The notes beneath the pieces are model-generated. The model did no database searches. It was given only the letters and a program-made list of their open reading frames with translations, and was not told the DNA's origin. From the NCBI RefSeq assembly GCF_963966145.1, contig NC_091053.1, positions 8,866,001 to 8,930,000 of the forward strand: DNA of 64,000 nt, given 5' to 3'. Source of the stretch: Tenebrio molitor. Taxonomy: Eukaryota; Arthropoda; Insecta; Coleoptera; Tenebrionidae. This document shows, piece after piece, positions 30,340 to 40,211 of the stretch (its first letter is position 1; the number at the start of each line of letters is the position of its first letter). The position numbers and the translations under genes are program-made.

Positions 30340-31419
30340 ATGTCTGTTGTAACGTCAAATGAAAACGAGGCAGAACCTTCAAGTGGTATCTTTCGGGACG
30401 ATGAGACAATTGTAACTCGAAATTACACGGGGCCACGAGAAAAATACGCATGGTGGTTACTAGCCAGGTGGTCAAAAGATTGGAAAGCATATAGTCATAC
30501 ACCATACTACACATCTAAACAAGATTTTCGTACGCGCAGAGTTCATGCAGGCTCAAACAAGGCACTCCGAATTCGGTTTGCAAACAGCGATGATATTGGT
30601 GTGTTTATGAAAGTAACAAATTCTTACGCATTGCTTGGCGGTGAAGAACATTCCGAACATGTGTGCAGGTAAGGTTTAATTATTGCAAAACTTGATGAAA
30701 TGTCCGACATTGGCTTTGAAGTCTTATCAGGAGCGACTTATCCGAAATTCCCGTGATAAACACTTCACTCGAGGGCTGCAGAGTAATAGGTCGCATGTGT
30801 GTTGGTAATAAAAACGGACTTCTTTTACCAGAAGCAACTTATGACACAGAATTACAACACATTCGAAATGAACTTCCTGATTCAGTTAAGGTGGAAACAA
30901 TTGAAGACAGATTGAGTGCATTAGGAAATGTGATCGCGTGTAATGATCATGTTGCTATCATACACCCGGATCTAGACAAGGTCTGTTGAAGCTTATTCCC
31001 AAAACGTGGTAGGTATTCTAAAGTTGTCTTTGCAGGAAAGTGAAGAAATCATCGCGGATACTCTGCAAGTTGAAGTTTTCCGCCATATGATAGCTAATAA
31101 CGCGTTGGTAGGATCGTATTGTGTTTTAAGTAATCAAGGAGGATTGGTGTGTGCAGATATAAATAACAGTGAACTTGAAAATTTATCCTCATTATTGCAA
31201 GTGCCTCTAGTTGTAAGTATAAACCAAAATGAACAATTTAGGGCAGAAGTTTATTGCTTCTATTAATTTTAGGCCGGCACTGTAAACAGAGGTAACAAGA
31301 TCGTGGCCTCGGGCCTAGTTGTGAGTGATCACATTGCCTATGCCGGAATGAAAACCACGTCTTCCGAATTTACTGCGATCGATACCGCATTCGGATTAAC
31401 TCCAGCTAGGTGGTTTTAA
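30340..31419 (+). CDS. eIF6-like protein (diverged paralogue), 4 exons, 300 aa with novel N-terminus
   Basis: eIF6 keeps 60S ribosomal subunits from joining 40S and acts in 60S biogenesis in nucleolus and cytosol. Exons: 30340-30668, 30731-30980, 31036-31212, 31273-31419. The introns are 55-62 bp with GT-AG ends, and all junctions keep frame. From residue 75 the eIF6 fold can be followed: ALRIRFANSDDIGVF, IPVINTSLEGCRVIGRM, GNKNGLLLP, DRLSALGNVIACNDHVA, HPDLDK, EVFRHMIANNALVGSYCVLS, NQGGLV, SSLLQVPLV, AGTVNRG. The C-terminus departs from the family (HIAYAGMKTTSSEF, ending LTPARWF). Residues 1-74 (YTGPREKYAWWLLARWSKDW) match nothing I know. An AATAAA-like signal follows near 31441. It is open throughout, so probably functional, but unlikely to be the sole conserved eIF6 of the genome. 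Confidence 0.85.
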
Positions 31420-31449
31420 TTGGAGGTTAAGACTGTGATAAATAAACAT

Positions 31450-32359
31450 GAGTTGTTAATCTCGTGAATGTTTTGATTAATGCACGTTAGATGAAGTTGC
31501 CCATGCCAACAGGTGTTTTTTTTTTTGTACCAAAATACTGCAACTCGTGCTACTTTTGCTACGGACGGTCTAAACTCTAACAAGAGCGTAGAATGGCGTG
31601 AAACCAGTGGAATGACGTCATGTTTATGTTAGTTGGTGGATCATAGGAGCATCTTCAATGGTCATTATGAAATAGTATTTTAATAAACTACACTTGCTGA
31701 AATGCTTTTTTTATTGAATATTTCTTATATTGAAACCACAGAGGATCAGCATTTATTGTGAACGTCTGCAATAAAAACTCATATTTATGTCATGTTGTGC
31801 TTTATTTAGATCTAAACATTTTTCCAGGTAATGAATTTACTAAAAAGTTCTCCACTTCCCAAAATTCGTAAAATCTTGCTGAAATAATCTCCAGACCCGT
31901 ATTTGATGTTTATAATTTCTGACATCGTGGGTTACTATCCAATTTTAAAACGCGACAATTTACATGGTGAACCACTGGAAAGGAAACGCTGTGCACGTGT
32001 AGGTACAGTTTTGGCATTTCAAAGTTTCGTTTCATGGGTACCATCATATGCATTGAGATGAACAACTTTAATAAAATCCCAGACACTGTGCTTGAAAATG
32101 CCCTAATTGGAACATCAGATCTGTTTAATCGGAACATAATTGAACATGTTTGATTTCAGCAAAGGATGTCCTTAGATATTTGCTTCGAGAATTGGAATCG
32201 TTTGTTACTCTATTTTTGCAAAGAACGAACAAAAACAGAAATATTTTTTTGTTTATACATTTTAGGTTAGCTGTCAACATGCTCTAATTACTGAATTATA
32301 ACTGTCAATCTACACTTTAAAAAAGCACAACAATTGACGGTTTCCAACGCCTTCCCAGC
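31450..32359. other. No recognised gene
   Basis: AT-rich spacer. The minus-strand frame at 31910-32137 has no family signature. Confidence 0.4.
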
Positions 32360-33601
32360 CCAGGGGGTCTATTCTTCAATTTCGATTAGTTTATGTCGCA
32401 CACGACATATCTCGAACGGTTGTTGTCGCACACTATAAATATTTTCTATTCTTGAATACCATGCGAAAAACATTTCTCGCACACGGAATATTGGCGAGTG
32501 GTAAATGTGACAACATGGCAATTTATGAATTAATTTGACAATATATTTCACAGAAACCTGTAATTTTATACTTTCATGCTCGCCCAAGAAATGGAGCTTT
32601 TAAAAATTGAAGGCCTTATATATCTATGATTGAAGGTCAATTGAAGGTATCTATTGAAGGCCATTTGAAGGCATGTTGAAGGCATTAATTTTGTTCCCAC
32701 CTTGTCCTACAGAAACTCTAGTGGAATTCGACTTTGCTTGTAAATTTATGTTTGTCACTGGAAAAATAGAATTTTGTGCTGCAGCAATAATCCTACTGAT
32801 AAATGCTAATGGGGTCGTCGGTTTGGGGTTCGCAATGTTAGCTTCAATGTTACAGGTAGTGGTAGTGGTATTTATGGCAAAGGTTATTACTTGATGATAA
32901 AATCTTATTCTTCGGTTGTTGTTGTTAAATTTACAACCAAAGTCGAATTCTACTGTTTCTGTAGGACTATAGGTACACGCATTGTTAATTTTCTGTGTTT
33001 TCGATTTGTCTGTTTGCGATGGCAAAATAAAAAAAGAAGTCACAATATTTTAGCAATGCTCAAAAAAGTAAATTGGTAGAATTACTACAAAATGCACCGG
33101 ATCTTTTATCAAGGAAATTCTCACCTAGGTTCACATACAAAGAAGGGCAAAAAAATGTCCATAGGCGAAGTGCGTGTTTGCGATTTGTAGATCAATAAAA
33201 GGTTCCACAACACTTTCGTTAAACGAAAATGTTTTTGGAAACAATTTTCAGTTATATGTATTTGTAAAGGACTTTGCCCGTGATAAAACTGTCGCCGCTG
33301 TCTTTCAAAATCTTCAAAAAGTACAAACATTTCTTCATCGTTTGCCATCAGCCAAAATTTGATTGTACAATTCCTTGTCAGAAATATCAACAGAATTGTC
33401 ATGTTGATTGGCAACGGGCATCATTGCGCATACGACTTGCAAAGTCGCACGCCGTTTATGCGCCCGACATGAACTCGCATGGTTTTTGAGAGAGAATTGT
33501 CGCATACGAAATTCAAGAATACAAAAACCAAAATTTGTACGAGAATTGACAAATGTCGCATGCGACATTTATCACTCGAAATTGAAGAATAGACCCCCTG
33601 G
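32360..33601 (-). mobile_element. PIF/Harbinger-like DNA transposon, decayed, 1.24 kb
   Basis: The left end CCAGGGGGTCTATTCTTCAA and right end TTGAAGAATAGACCCCCTGG are perfect inverted repeats, continuing as TTTCGA. The subterminal parts carry ATGTCGCA-type palindromes at both sides. The interior contains a short Harbinger-like transposase N-terminus on the minus strand. The 3-bp target duplication could not be fixed. Confidence 0.72.
33121..33414 (-). pseudogene. Harbinger-like transposase N-terminal fragment
   Basis: From the internal Met: MANDEEMFVLFEDFERQRRQ, then ENCFQKHFRLTKVLWNLLL. The FxKxFRLTKxxxxxLL pattern is typical of the N-terminal region of HARBI1/PIF transposases. The frame ends soon after and no DDE region is seen in the rest of the element. 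Assignment rests on the motif and on the long inverted ends. Confidence 0.5.
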
Positions 33602-34340
33602 ATTTCATTTGAACACTCGATATTAAGTAACTTCTGATTGGAGCTCCAGTTTAGCCGTTGTAAAGAATGAATCCTGAATGGATGAGAGAATGGTAGAGGG
33701 ATGTTTGAATTTGAGTAAAAGATGTGGATGGAAGCTCTGGAAGAGAGTCCCAACTTAGAGTCCTAAGTGTTATCAAAATAAGTCATAAGAGTTCTACCGA
33801 TTGCTCATTGTAAAATATTGTGTGTGTTATAGTGTGTTAAGTTTTACTCTATATATTCATTATTTAATAAAATCGGTGTTTTTCCTGAACCATCCTGACA
33901 AGAATAGAAGAAGATTTGTAACAACTTTTTCAGAAGTAAAATTGCAACACAAAAGTCAAAATTTACAAATTTGCATCGTTTAATTACGGCTTTATCACAT
34001 ACCGGGACATTTTTTTAACATACCAAGGTAACGAAAATAAGTACTTGACAGTTTAACAAAATCGCAAGTTGTTTGAAGAAGAAATGCACATAATGCAGTT
34101 ATTCTATGCCAATCAGAACATTAGAAATGTGCGTGACATTTCCAATGCAACACATGATAGACCAATTCCATCAATCGGAACAATTTTTAGCATTATTTCA
34201 AAATCTCTGGTGTTCGGTATAGTTGGTTGCATAGCAACTCACAATGCATTGATCTGTGTTTTTTAAAATTGAACATAGGGAATAAGTATGGACTATGTTC
34301 AGAATTAAAAAAAATTCCCGGTATAGGTATGACATATAGA
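33602..34340. other. No recognised gene
   Basis: Spacer with small frames (33801, 34069) that lack motifs. Confidence 0.35.
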
Positions 34341-34368
34341 CACTGACAAATATATTGACAATGCAGTA

Positions 34369-34930
34369 AGTACATTTACACGGACTGCTAATGCCGGTGT
34401 TACTTAAACCGGTGTTAATTGACGTGTACGTGACAGTTTAGGTGAAACATCAGTCATGATCACATAAATCATGATTGATTATAATGACCATAAAGCTTAG
34501 ACTAGATAGTTTTTTTTAATGACATACAAATTGGTGTGCGAAATTCCGTGCTCCCCACTGTACCTAAATAGGATTTAACGCCGACTTTACTAGAACCGGT
34601 TTACTAACGCTACACCACTTTACCAACAGGCGTGACGTTAGTAAGCGGGTGTAAAATGTACGTGTAAATGGCTACTTTTGCTTAACACCGGTTTTGAAGC
34701 AGGCCTGCCAACACAAGCACAGTTGTCGTTGGCAACCGCTCCAACAACAACGCCAATCTCGGAAGCATTTCAGTTGGTTACACTGCGAAGAGGTTTTAGC
34801 TAACACCAAGCCAACATCGATGTAGATTTTAACGCCTGTACAACACCTCTTGTATAAACGCACGTTTTAAACCAGTTTTAATAACACCGGTTTAAGTAAC
34901 ACCGGCGTTAGCGGTCCGTGTAAATGTACT
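34369..34930. mobile_element. MITE with 55-bp TIRs and CAGT target duplication
   Basis: The left end AGTACATTTACACGGACTGC and right end GCGGTCCGTGTAAATGTACT are inverted and continue (AATGCCGGTGTTACTTAAAC). CAGT stands at both borders (34364-34367 and 34931-34934). The uninterrupted flanking sequence exists at 28441-28480. No protein is encoded. Confidence 0.85.
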
Positions 34931-35043
34931 CAGTGGTCTGATTTACCGTACGTCGTAGCACGAATCCCATTAGTTCGAATAGTAATTGTTGCGCGGTACT
35001 TCCCCGAATCAAAAAAAGTGCAAATTTCAAATTTCATTAGTCA

Positions 35044-35049
35044 TTTATT
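35044..35049 (-). terminator. AATAAA signal of the ACP gene
   Basis: Minus-strand AATAAA, 77 bp after the stop codon. Confidence 0.55.
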
Positions 35050-35125
35050 TTTAATATATCTAGTAAAGTACAATACAATTCGCGTATATACGACTAGCTC
35101 ATTCGTATCCAATTTCAATGTTATT

Positions 35126-35510
35126 TTATCGTCGTCCGTTGAAGATTGTGGGCGTTCCTGAATCGAGATCGTCTCCTCTGTTATTGTCACACGTGGCGAG
35201 TTGACGGACTTGGTTCTAAAATAGTGTAATGTACCTACATTTACACAGAAATATATTCTATTGTACTCACTATTAGTAAGTGACAAACAGCTGAAGCAGT
35301 CTTCATGGTGTTGTGAAAGTCGGTGTTTTCAGCCACACGTTTTCCGGGATTCCAGTCGCGAGAAAAAGTCACCTGTGCTTGAGCCCCATTGATGAAAGTC
35401 CAAGTTACCAACAGCAGGAGAGCGATCATCGCGACAATTCTAGATAAAAATTAGTTTAACATGTAGACAATGAATGTTGGCAGACACTAATACCTGATCT
35501 TGAAAGCCAT
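35126..35510 (-). CDS. ACP: ACP (AKH/corazonin-related peptide) prepropeptide, 91 aa, 3 exons
   Basis: Encodes a secreted neuropeptide precursor for the ACP receptor, a GnRH-type GPCR system of arthropods. Exons on the minus strand: 35494-35510, 35271-35439, 35126-35215, with GT-AG introns that keep frame. Layout: hydrophobic signal peptide (residues 1-27, ending NGAQA), then the decapeptide QVTFSRDWNP (28-37), followed by GKR (38-40) for amidation and dibasic cleavage. Next come a spacer and a C-terminal peptide with two cysteines (AVCHLLINQVRQLATCDNNR), as in AKH-family precursors. The N-terminal Gln would become pyroGlu. The peptide has the ACP signature (VTFSRDW), not that of AKH proper or corazonin. 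A TATA box and poly(A) signal fit the model. Confidence 0.95.
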
Positions 35511-35578
35511 TTGGTCGAAGACTTGTTGAGCTGGAGCTGCTTAGGACCGTTCTGATGATCGAACCCGAAATGTCTAAG

Positions 35579-35586
35579 TTTATATA
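35579..35586 (-). promoter_or_regulatory. TATA box of the ACP gene
   Basis: TATATAAA on the minus strand, 69 bp before the ATG. A TCAGAA initiator-like site lies about 30 bp downstream, near 35548-35553. Confidence 0.65.
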
Positions 35587-36376
35587 GCAAAGTTTGCAGG
35601 ATTTAAATCTCGTCAGGGGATTACCGTAGCCATAAATACTTTTCGTGTTATTTGCATTTTATGCATAGAGACGAGGAAACTTCTTTGATTTTGACATCGG
35701 GGATGGTGTCATCCAGAAAAATCATATAAATTAATGAAACTGATTTGTTCCACCCACAAGAAATGGTAATCCAGTTCCCGATTTCTTAAAAATATGAACT
35801 CAATACACACATAAGTCCGTCATTTCCTTTCTGTTTACGTTAAATTGTTATTTTTGTTGTTGAGAAACAAGAGGATTTCCTTTCTGTATGAATCCTCCAT
35901 TAATATCGTTGGCTACCTCAAATATTTCGAGCTTTGAAAAATGTCTGAAATTTCATCTCGTTTCAGCAAACGGACGTTCTTTCAAGCTTGTGTGGTCAAA
36001 GCATTTGTAAGCTTTGATGTCCGATCTTTAAATCATTCACAAATATTTGTTTTGAATTTCGTTTGTGAGCAACAAGTGGTCTCTAATACACGTATTCAAG
36101 TGTAGATGGATTAAACTTCAAGAAAAAAATAAGTAATATAAAATAAACTCTGAATTGTTGTTCGTTCCTTTTATTTCTTATCTTCTAAGACAATTTAAAA
36201 TAGTAATGAGCTTTTCCAAGGCGGTCTTAAGTTACAGGCCTGGACACTGGCTGTGTTGCCACATTCCCTGGTAGGCCATTCCATGACCTACGGTGTTCCA
36301 AACTTTTTGAAACGAATTCGACATTTAAAATAAATTTTGACAAGTCCTTGGTCAAATTCGTCAAACTTAATTAAAA
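35587..36376. other. No recognised gene (ACP upstream region)
   Basis: AT-rich; would contain the upstream control region of ACP. No motif can be assigned with confidence. Confidence 0.4.
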
Positions 36377-36518
36377 ATGTCATTTAAGTGTTGCGTACCA
36401 AATTGCAACTTAAATTATGCGTCTTCTTCTTCAAATTACGTAGGTACCTAGCTAAATACTTTTATTTAAGTTGCCATCAAATGAGGAAACGAAGCCAATT
36501 TGGGAAGAGATTTTATAG
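36377..36518 (+). pseudogene. THAP-domain N-terminal fragment
   Basis: ATG then SFKCCVPNCNLNYASSSSNY, the typical start of a THAP zinc finger (C-x4-C, N-Y). After 31 disrupted bases it continues with LPSNEETKPIWEEIL and a stop. The final C-x2-H part is not here; a matching downstream piece occurs at 39290-39632. The gap is too short for a normal intron, so this is read as a decayed copy. Confidence 0.6.
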
Positions 36519-36622
36519 CTAAAAAAATAAATAATCGTATACCTTCTGGCTAAGGCCAAGTGCTAGATGTTTTCAGGTCGCGCAAGCGCCTCTAACATGA
36601 CCTAACGACCACTATAGCTATT

Positions 36623-36742
36623 AAGACAACAAGGGTTTTATAGTCGATTTAAAAATCGAGATCGTAGTTTAAATCAGAGCGACCGCAGGGAGCGAGGATT
36701 TAATAGATCGAGATTTTTAAACTATAAAACACGCGTTGTCTT
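36623..36742. repeat. Foldback with GC-rich apex
   Basis: The arms AAGACAACAAGGGTTTTATAG and CTATAAAACACGCGTTGTCTT enclose CAGAGCGACCGCAGGGAGCG. Confidence 0.6.
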
Positions 36743-36951
36743 CAAGATTTTTTCTAACACTAACATCTTATCAGAAATTTTATTAAATTCAGAAATTATT
36801 CGAGGCGCGTCACAATACACAAAGTGCGGAGGTTGCCGTGGGTACTATGGTAATAATATCAACAAATTTGGAAAAAAACAATTTTCATCGTTGAAATGTG
36901 CCAAAACGTTCCAAAATAAATAAGAAAAAAGGGACAATTTGTTACCAATGA

Positions 36952-37066
36952 AGTCTAAAAGTGCATACGAAAAGGTGTATGTTTCGTTTCAAGGCCGGAA
37001 CAATAAAAAAAGCATCACGGAGGTAATGGAAGATGTCATTTTGGCTTTTCTTGATATGGGGTAAGT
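36952..37066 (+). other. Exon-like frame of unknown identity
   Basis: ATG KSKSAYEKVYVSFQGRNNK then EVMEDVILAFLDMG, followed by a GTAAGT donor-like site. The SAYEKVY...VILAFL pattern faintly recalls the N-terminal domain of tyrosine-recombinase (Crypton-type) proteins. This is weak and no partner exon was found. Confidence 0.2.
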
Positions 37067-37287
37067 GTGTAGAACTTCATTAAAAGTTAATTCACACTAC
37101 GGCAAGAATCATTTGAAGAAAATGTAAAGATTGCCAGTTTTCGATGGCCGGACACTTGCATTGGATGAAACAGCAGAAGTTAAAGAAGAAGATGTTAGGA
37201 ACAAGAGCACGAAGCTAATGTGGCAGTTCCAATTCAATAATTGTACTTTTCACTTTTGTGATAATTACTGTAAAAATGATGAATAAA

Positions 37288-37440
37288 ATGTTACTTGAAT
37301 GCGTCGTCTGCGCTGATCGTAATAACAAGTCGTGCCAATCGCTCAAAACTCTGCGTCCGGAAAAAAGTCAAAATATCGGTAGATGTCACCACCTCGCGCG
37401 TTATGGGAAACTGTAATAGTATTACAGAAATTACAGAAGG
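37288..37440. repeat. Repeat flanking the RLE retrotransposon fragment, inverted copy at 38985-39165
   Basis: Shares GATCGTAATAACAAGTCGTG with the reverse complement of the sequence near 39110-39160 (GATAATAACAAGTCGTGCCA), plus a common GGAAACTGTAATA. Confidence 0.5.
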
Positions 37441-37520
37441 AAAAATTTATTCAAATTGTCAAAATTTAAATGTCTAGCTGTTTCTAACGAATACAAATTA
37501 ATGTCACCGTCGAAAAAACT

Positions 37521-38756
37521 ATGATTACAGTTGAAAATCTTTTAAACAAAGCTGAACTCCTTAACAGACACGTGGCTTATACTTTAATCAAAAACTGTCT
37601 TTTTATACCAAAATTTAATTTTTTATTAAAAACAACTCCATTTTGGAAATTTTCTAATTATGTTAATTCAATTGATTCTTCTTTAAAGTCTTGTTTAGAG
37701 AGAATACTTAATTTACGTTTAACTGATTTACAATGGCGTCAGTCCACTTTACCGATTAGATTTGGTGGTCTGGGAATTCGTCGCATTTCCGATATTTGCC
37801 TCCCTGCTTTCCTATCTTCAATTAATGGGGTTAAAAAGCTTGTTTCTTTATTACTAAACTCAAAGGATAATGAGCTTAATATTCACCATTATGATGAAGC
37901 TTTAGCAGTCTGGGGTGTAGCAAATGAGAACGAAATACCAACAATTCCACAATTTCAGAAGAATTGGGATAATATTAATATCAAAGGAATAATTGCCAAT
38001 GACTTAATCTTTAATTCACCTAGAGACTTGGCTCGTTTTAAAGCTTTGCAATGCAGAGAATCAGGATCTTGGTTACATGCAATACCTTCTCCTAATATTG
38101 GTACTCTTTTAGATAACACTTCCTTCCAAGTTTGTATTGGTTTAAGATTGGGTTGTAATCTTTGTACACCTCATATTTGCAAATGCAATGCGAAAGTTGA
38201 CGAAATTGGCACCCACGGTCTAAGTTGTTTCAAAAGCAGTGGTAGATTTTCAAGACACACTGAAATTAATTCCATTATCAACCGGTCTTTAACTTCAATT
38301 CATGTGAATTCAACTTTAGAACCAAACGGACTGTCTCGGGATGACGGAAAACGCCCAGATGGGATGACTTTAGTACCTTGGATTAAAGGTCAACCTTTGG
38401 TTTGGGACGTTACTGTTGTAGATACACTTGCAGACAGTTACGTATTGAAATCATCTGTAGTCTCAGGTTTTGCCGCTGAAATGGCTTGCAAACGCAAACA
38501 TAGCAAATATAGTTCAATCATTTCGTCAAACTACGTGTTTAAAGGTTTAGCATTTGAAACCTTAGGCCCTTGGTGCAAAGAAGCCATCGATTTCATTAAT
38601 GTCATCGGAAACCGACTTATCGCGGAATCAGGCGATTCAAAATCAAAGAAATTCCTTTTCGAGAGGATTTCCCTTGCCATTCAACGTGGAAACGCTGCAA
38701 GCATTCGGGGCACTTTTCCAGATTCCGCAATATTATCGGAAATTTTTGTATTATAA
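37521..38756 (+). CDS. Non-LTR retrotransposon C-terminus: RT thumb plus restriction-like endonuclease (5'-truncated)
   Basis: 411 codons, open. Residues 1-110 look like the end of a reverse transcriptase (LTDLQWRQSTLPIRFGGLGI, LPAFLSS). Residues 212-236 form a Cys/His cluster (CNLCTPHICKC...HGLSC). Next come SGRFSRHTEIN, then KRPDG at 277-281 and WDVTVVDT with Asp296. This matches the C-x-C...H...C followed by (K/R)PD-x12-14-D arrangement of the restriction-like endonuclease found in early-branching non-LTR elements. The palm and fingers of the RT are missing upstream, so the piece is 5'-truncated despite its Met. The 3' region has a tandem duplication. The clade is not assigned. Confidence 0.75.
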   Translation: MITVENLLNKAELLNRHVAYTLIKNCLFIPKFNFLLKTTPFWKFSNYVNSIDSSLKSCLERILNLRLTDLQWRQSTLPIRFGGLGIRRISDICLPAFLSSINGVKKLVSLLLNSKDNELNIHHYDEALAVWGVANENEIPTIPQFQKNWDNINIKGIIANDLIFNSPRDLARFKALQCRESGSWLHAIPSPNIGTLLDNTSFQVCIGLRLGCNLCTPHICKCNAKVDEIGTHGLSCFKSSGRFSRHTEINSIINRSLTSIHVNSTLEPNGLSRDDGKRPDGMTLVPWIKGQPLVWDVTVVDTLADSYVLKSSVVSGFAAEMACKRKHSKYSSIISSNYVFKGLAFETLGPWCKEAIDFINVIGNRLIAESGDSKSKKFLFERISLAIQRGNAASIRGTFPDSAILSEIFVL

Positions 38757-38799
38757 AACAAAAATGTTTATGTAATTATGTTATTAATATAGTTGTTCC

Positions 38800-39055
38800 T
38801 TTCATGTCACAAAATGATTTGCATTATTGTCATCGAAGTTCTTATTGTATTTGTTATTTTGACAATCAATGACAATTGATACTTATTCGAGTTTCAAACC
38901 CTTTTTATGTCTAGCTGTTTCTCGCGAACACAAATTAATATTACAAAATGATTTGCACCGATTATGATTGAAGTTCTTATTGTATTTATTGTTATTTTGA
39001 TAATCAATGACGAATTAACGGTTGACATTTATTCTAGTTGTAAACCTTCCGTAGT
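38800..39055. repeat. Tandem duplication in the 3' region of the RLE element
   Basis: Two units of about 110-135 bp share ACAAAATGATTTGCA, GAAGTTCTTATTGTATTT and AATCAATGAC. The sequence TGTCTAGCTGTTTCT (38909) also occurs upstream of the ORF at 37471. Confidence 0.65.
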
Positions 39056-39172
39056 TATTACAGTTTCCATTCATTCGCGATCCAACTGATCCAAGTGCCT
39101 CTGGTGGCCATTTCACATCGAATGGCACGACTTGTTATTATCGGCGCGGACGACGCTTGAATGATATGTGTG

Positions 39173-39262
39173 AGCGTATTTTATGACTCTATAAGATACG
39201 TTGCTATTGACGACGTGTCTTATAGAGAGAAGCGTATTTTATGGGAAACATAAGATGTGAGC
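39173..39262. repeat. Foldback
   Basis: GCGTATTTTATGACTCTATAAG and CTTATAGAGAGAAGCGTATTTTATG are partly inverted and partly direct copies around GACGACGTG. Confidence 0.45.
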
Positions 39263-39289
39263 TCAAATGCACCATGGAAACAGTATAAG

Positions 39290-39632
39290 ATATTAGTGTT
39301 AGAAAAAAATTTAAAAATCGAAGAGTGAAGAATTCGCAAAAGTGTGCTAAAGATTTTAGCGGAACAGTTATTTATCAATTGGGGACAAAATGAAGCGACT
39401 TGTGCCAAACGCGGTTCCAATAACTTTTAATTACGAAGAAATTACACTTTGGGAAGAAATAATCAAAATTAGTAATGACGATACAATCACTGGGGAAAAT
39501 CTTTTGGTTTTAAAAACGAATATTGAAATGAGACTGGAAAGCAAGTTACAAGAAATGGGATGGGATTTAGGCAATGGGGAGAACAAATTGTTATATTTAA
39601 GTTGGAAATGCCCACCTCGCGTTAATTTATAA
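39290..39632 (+). pseudogene. THAP-domain C-terminal fragment and following region
   Basis: Contains CAKDFSGTVIYQLGTK in one frame, then in the next frame MKRLVPNAVPITFNYEEITL, matching the end of a THAP finger (C-x2-H-F ... RLKPNAVPTIF). The His is Asp here and the frame changes between the two pieces. The tail (residues to CPPRVNL) is unassigned. Together with 36377-36518 it suggests one THAP gene split by later insertions. Confidence 0.5.
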
Positions 39633-39839
39633 CCAAACAGTTTCAATAGCCCGGAACCCAGCAGAGCATCTGAAATTTTATCAGTAATGAGCACCGTTAT
39701 TTTTCTGTCCCTAGGGTGGTTTTAAACTATATCTTACAATGCGATTACGCATTTTTGAACTGTCGTAAAATTAGATCACTCATATTTGACAAATGTAAAT
39801 ACAATGACAGGTTTAGTGGATTTCGATTTTTTTCACTAA

Positions 39840-40211
39840 ATGTTGGTGAAGCAATGTTGTCAGACTGTGGTAGGCGTGGAGGGAGAAAAGACTGGAGATG
39901 GCATTTCCTATGCTTCCCATGTTAAAAATCCGTACCCTCTAAAAGCACGTGCAACAACCTTTTATGACCCAGTCCACCATGCGCTAGATAAAGAAGCAAA
40001 ATGCGCCTGGAAGGAAGGCGAAGGAAACCATTGGCCTAGCGTCTATATTCAGAAACCTTTTATGACTCTGTAGTTTTCGCGGGCGGGTACACTTATTTGA
40101 ATTAGTGCCATCTCCAGTCTTTTCTCCCTCCACGGTGGTAGGCCATTCCATAGCACACTGTCTTTGGTCAGTGTCATGGCCTGGTAAATGTAGATCGCCT
40201 TGGCTTTTCTA
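39840..40211. other. Two inverted, coding-like pieces of unknown identity
   Basis: The segment GTGGAGGGAGAAAAGACTGG (39876-39901) recurs inverted at 40108-40133. On the minus strand a frame from about 40211 (after a TTTTTAG acceptor-like site) reads KAKAIYIYQAMTLTKDSVLW then NGLPPWREKRLEMALIQ and ends near 40060. On the plus strand 39840-40073 reads open (NPYPLKARATTFYDPVHHAL). I recognise neither. It may be an inverted duplication of an exon. Confidence 0.3.

Noticed and set aside
32651..33043. 130-codon minus-strand frame
   Set aside because: Low-complexity Asn/Thr runs inside the Harbinger-like element. No family motif.
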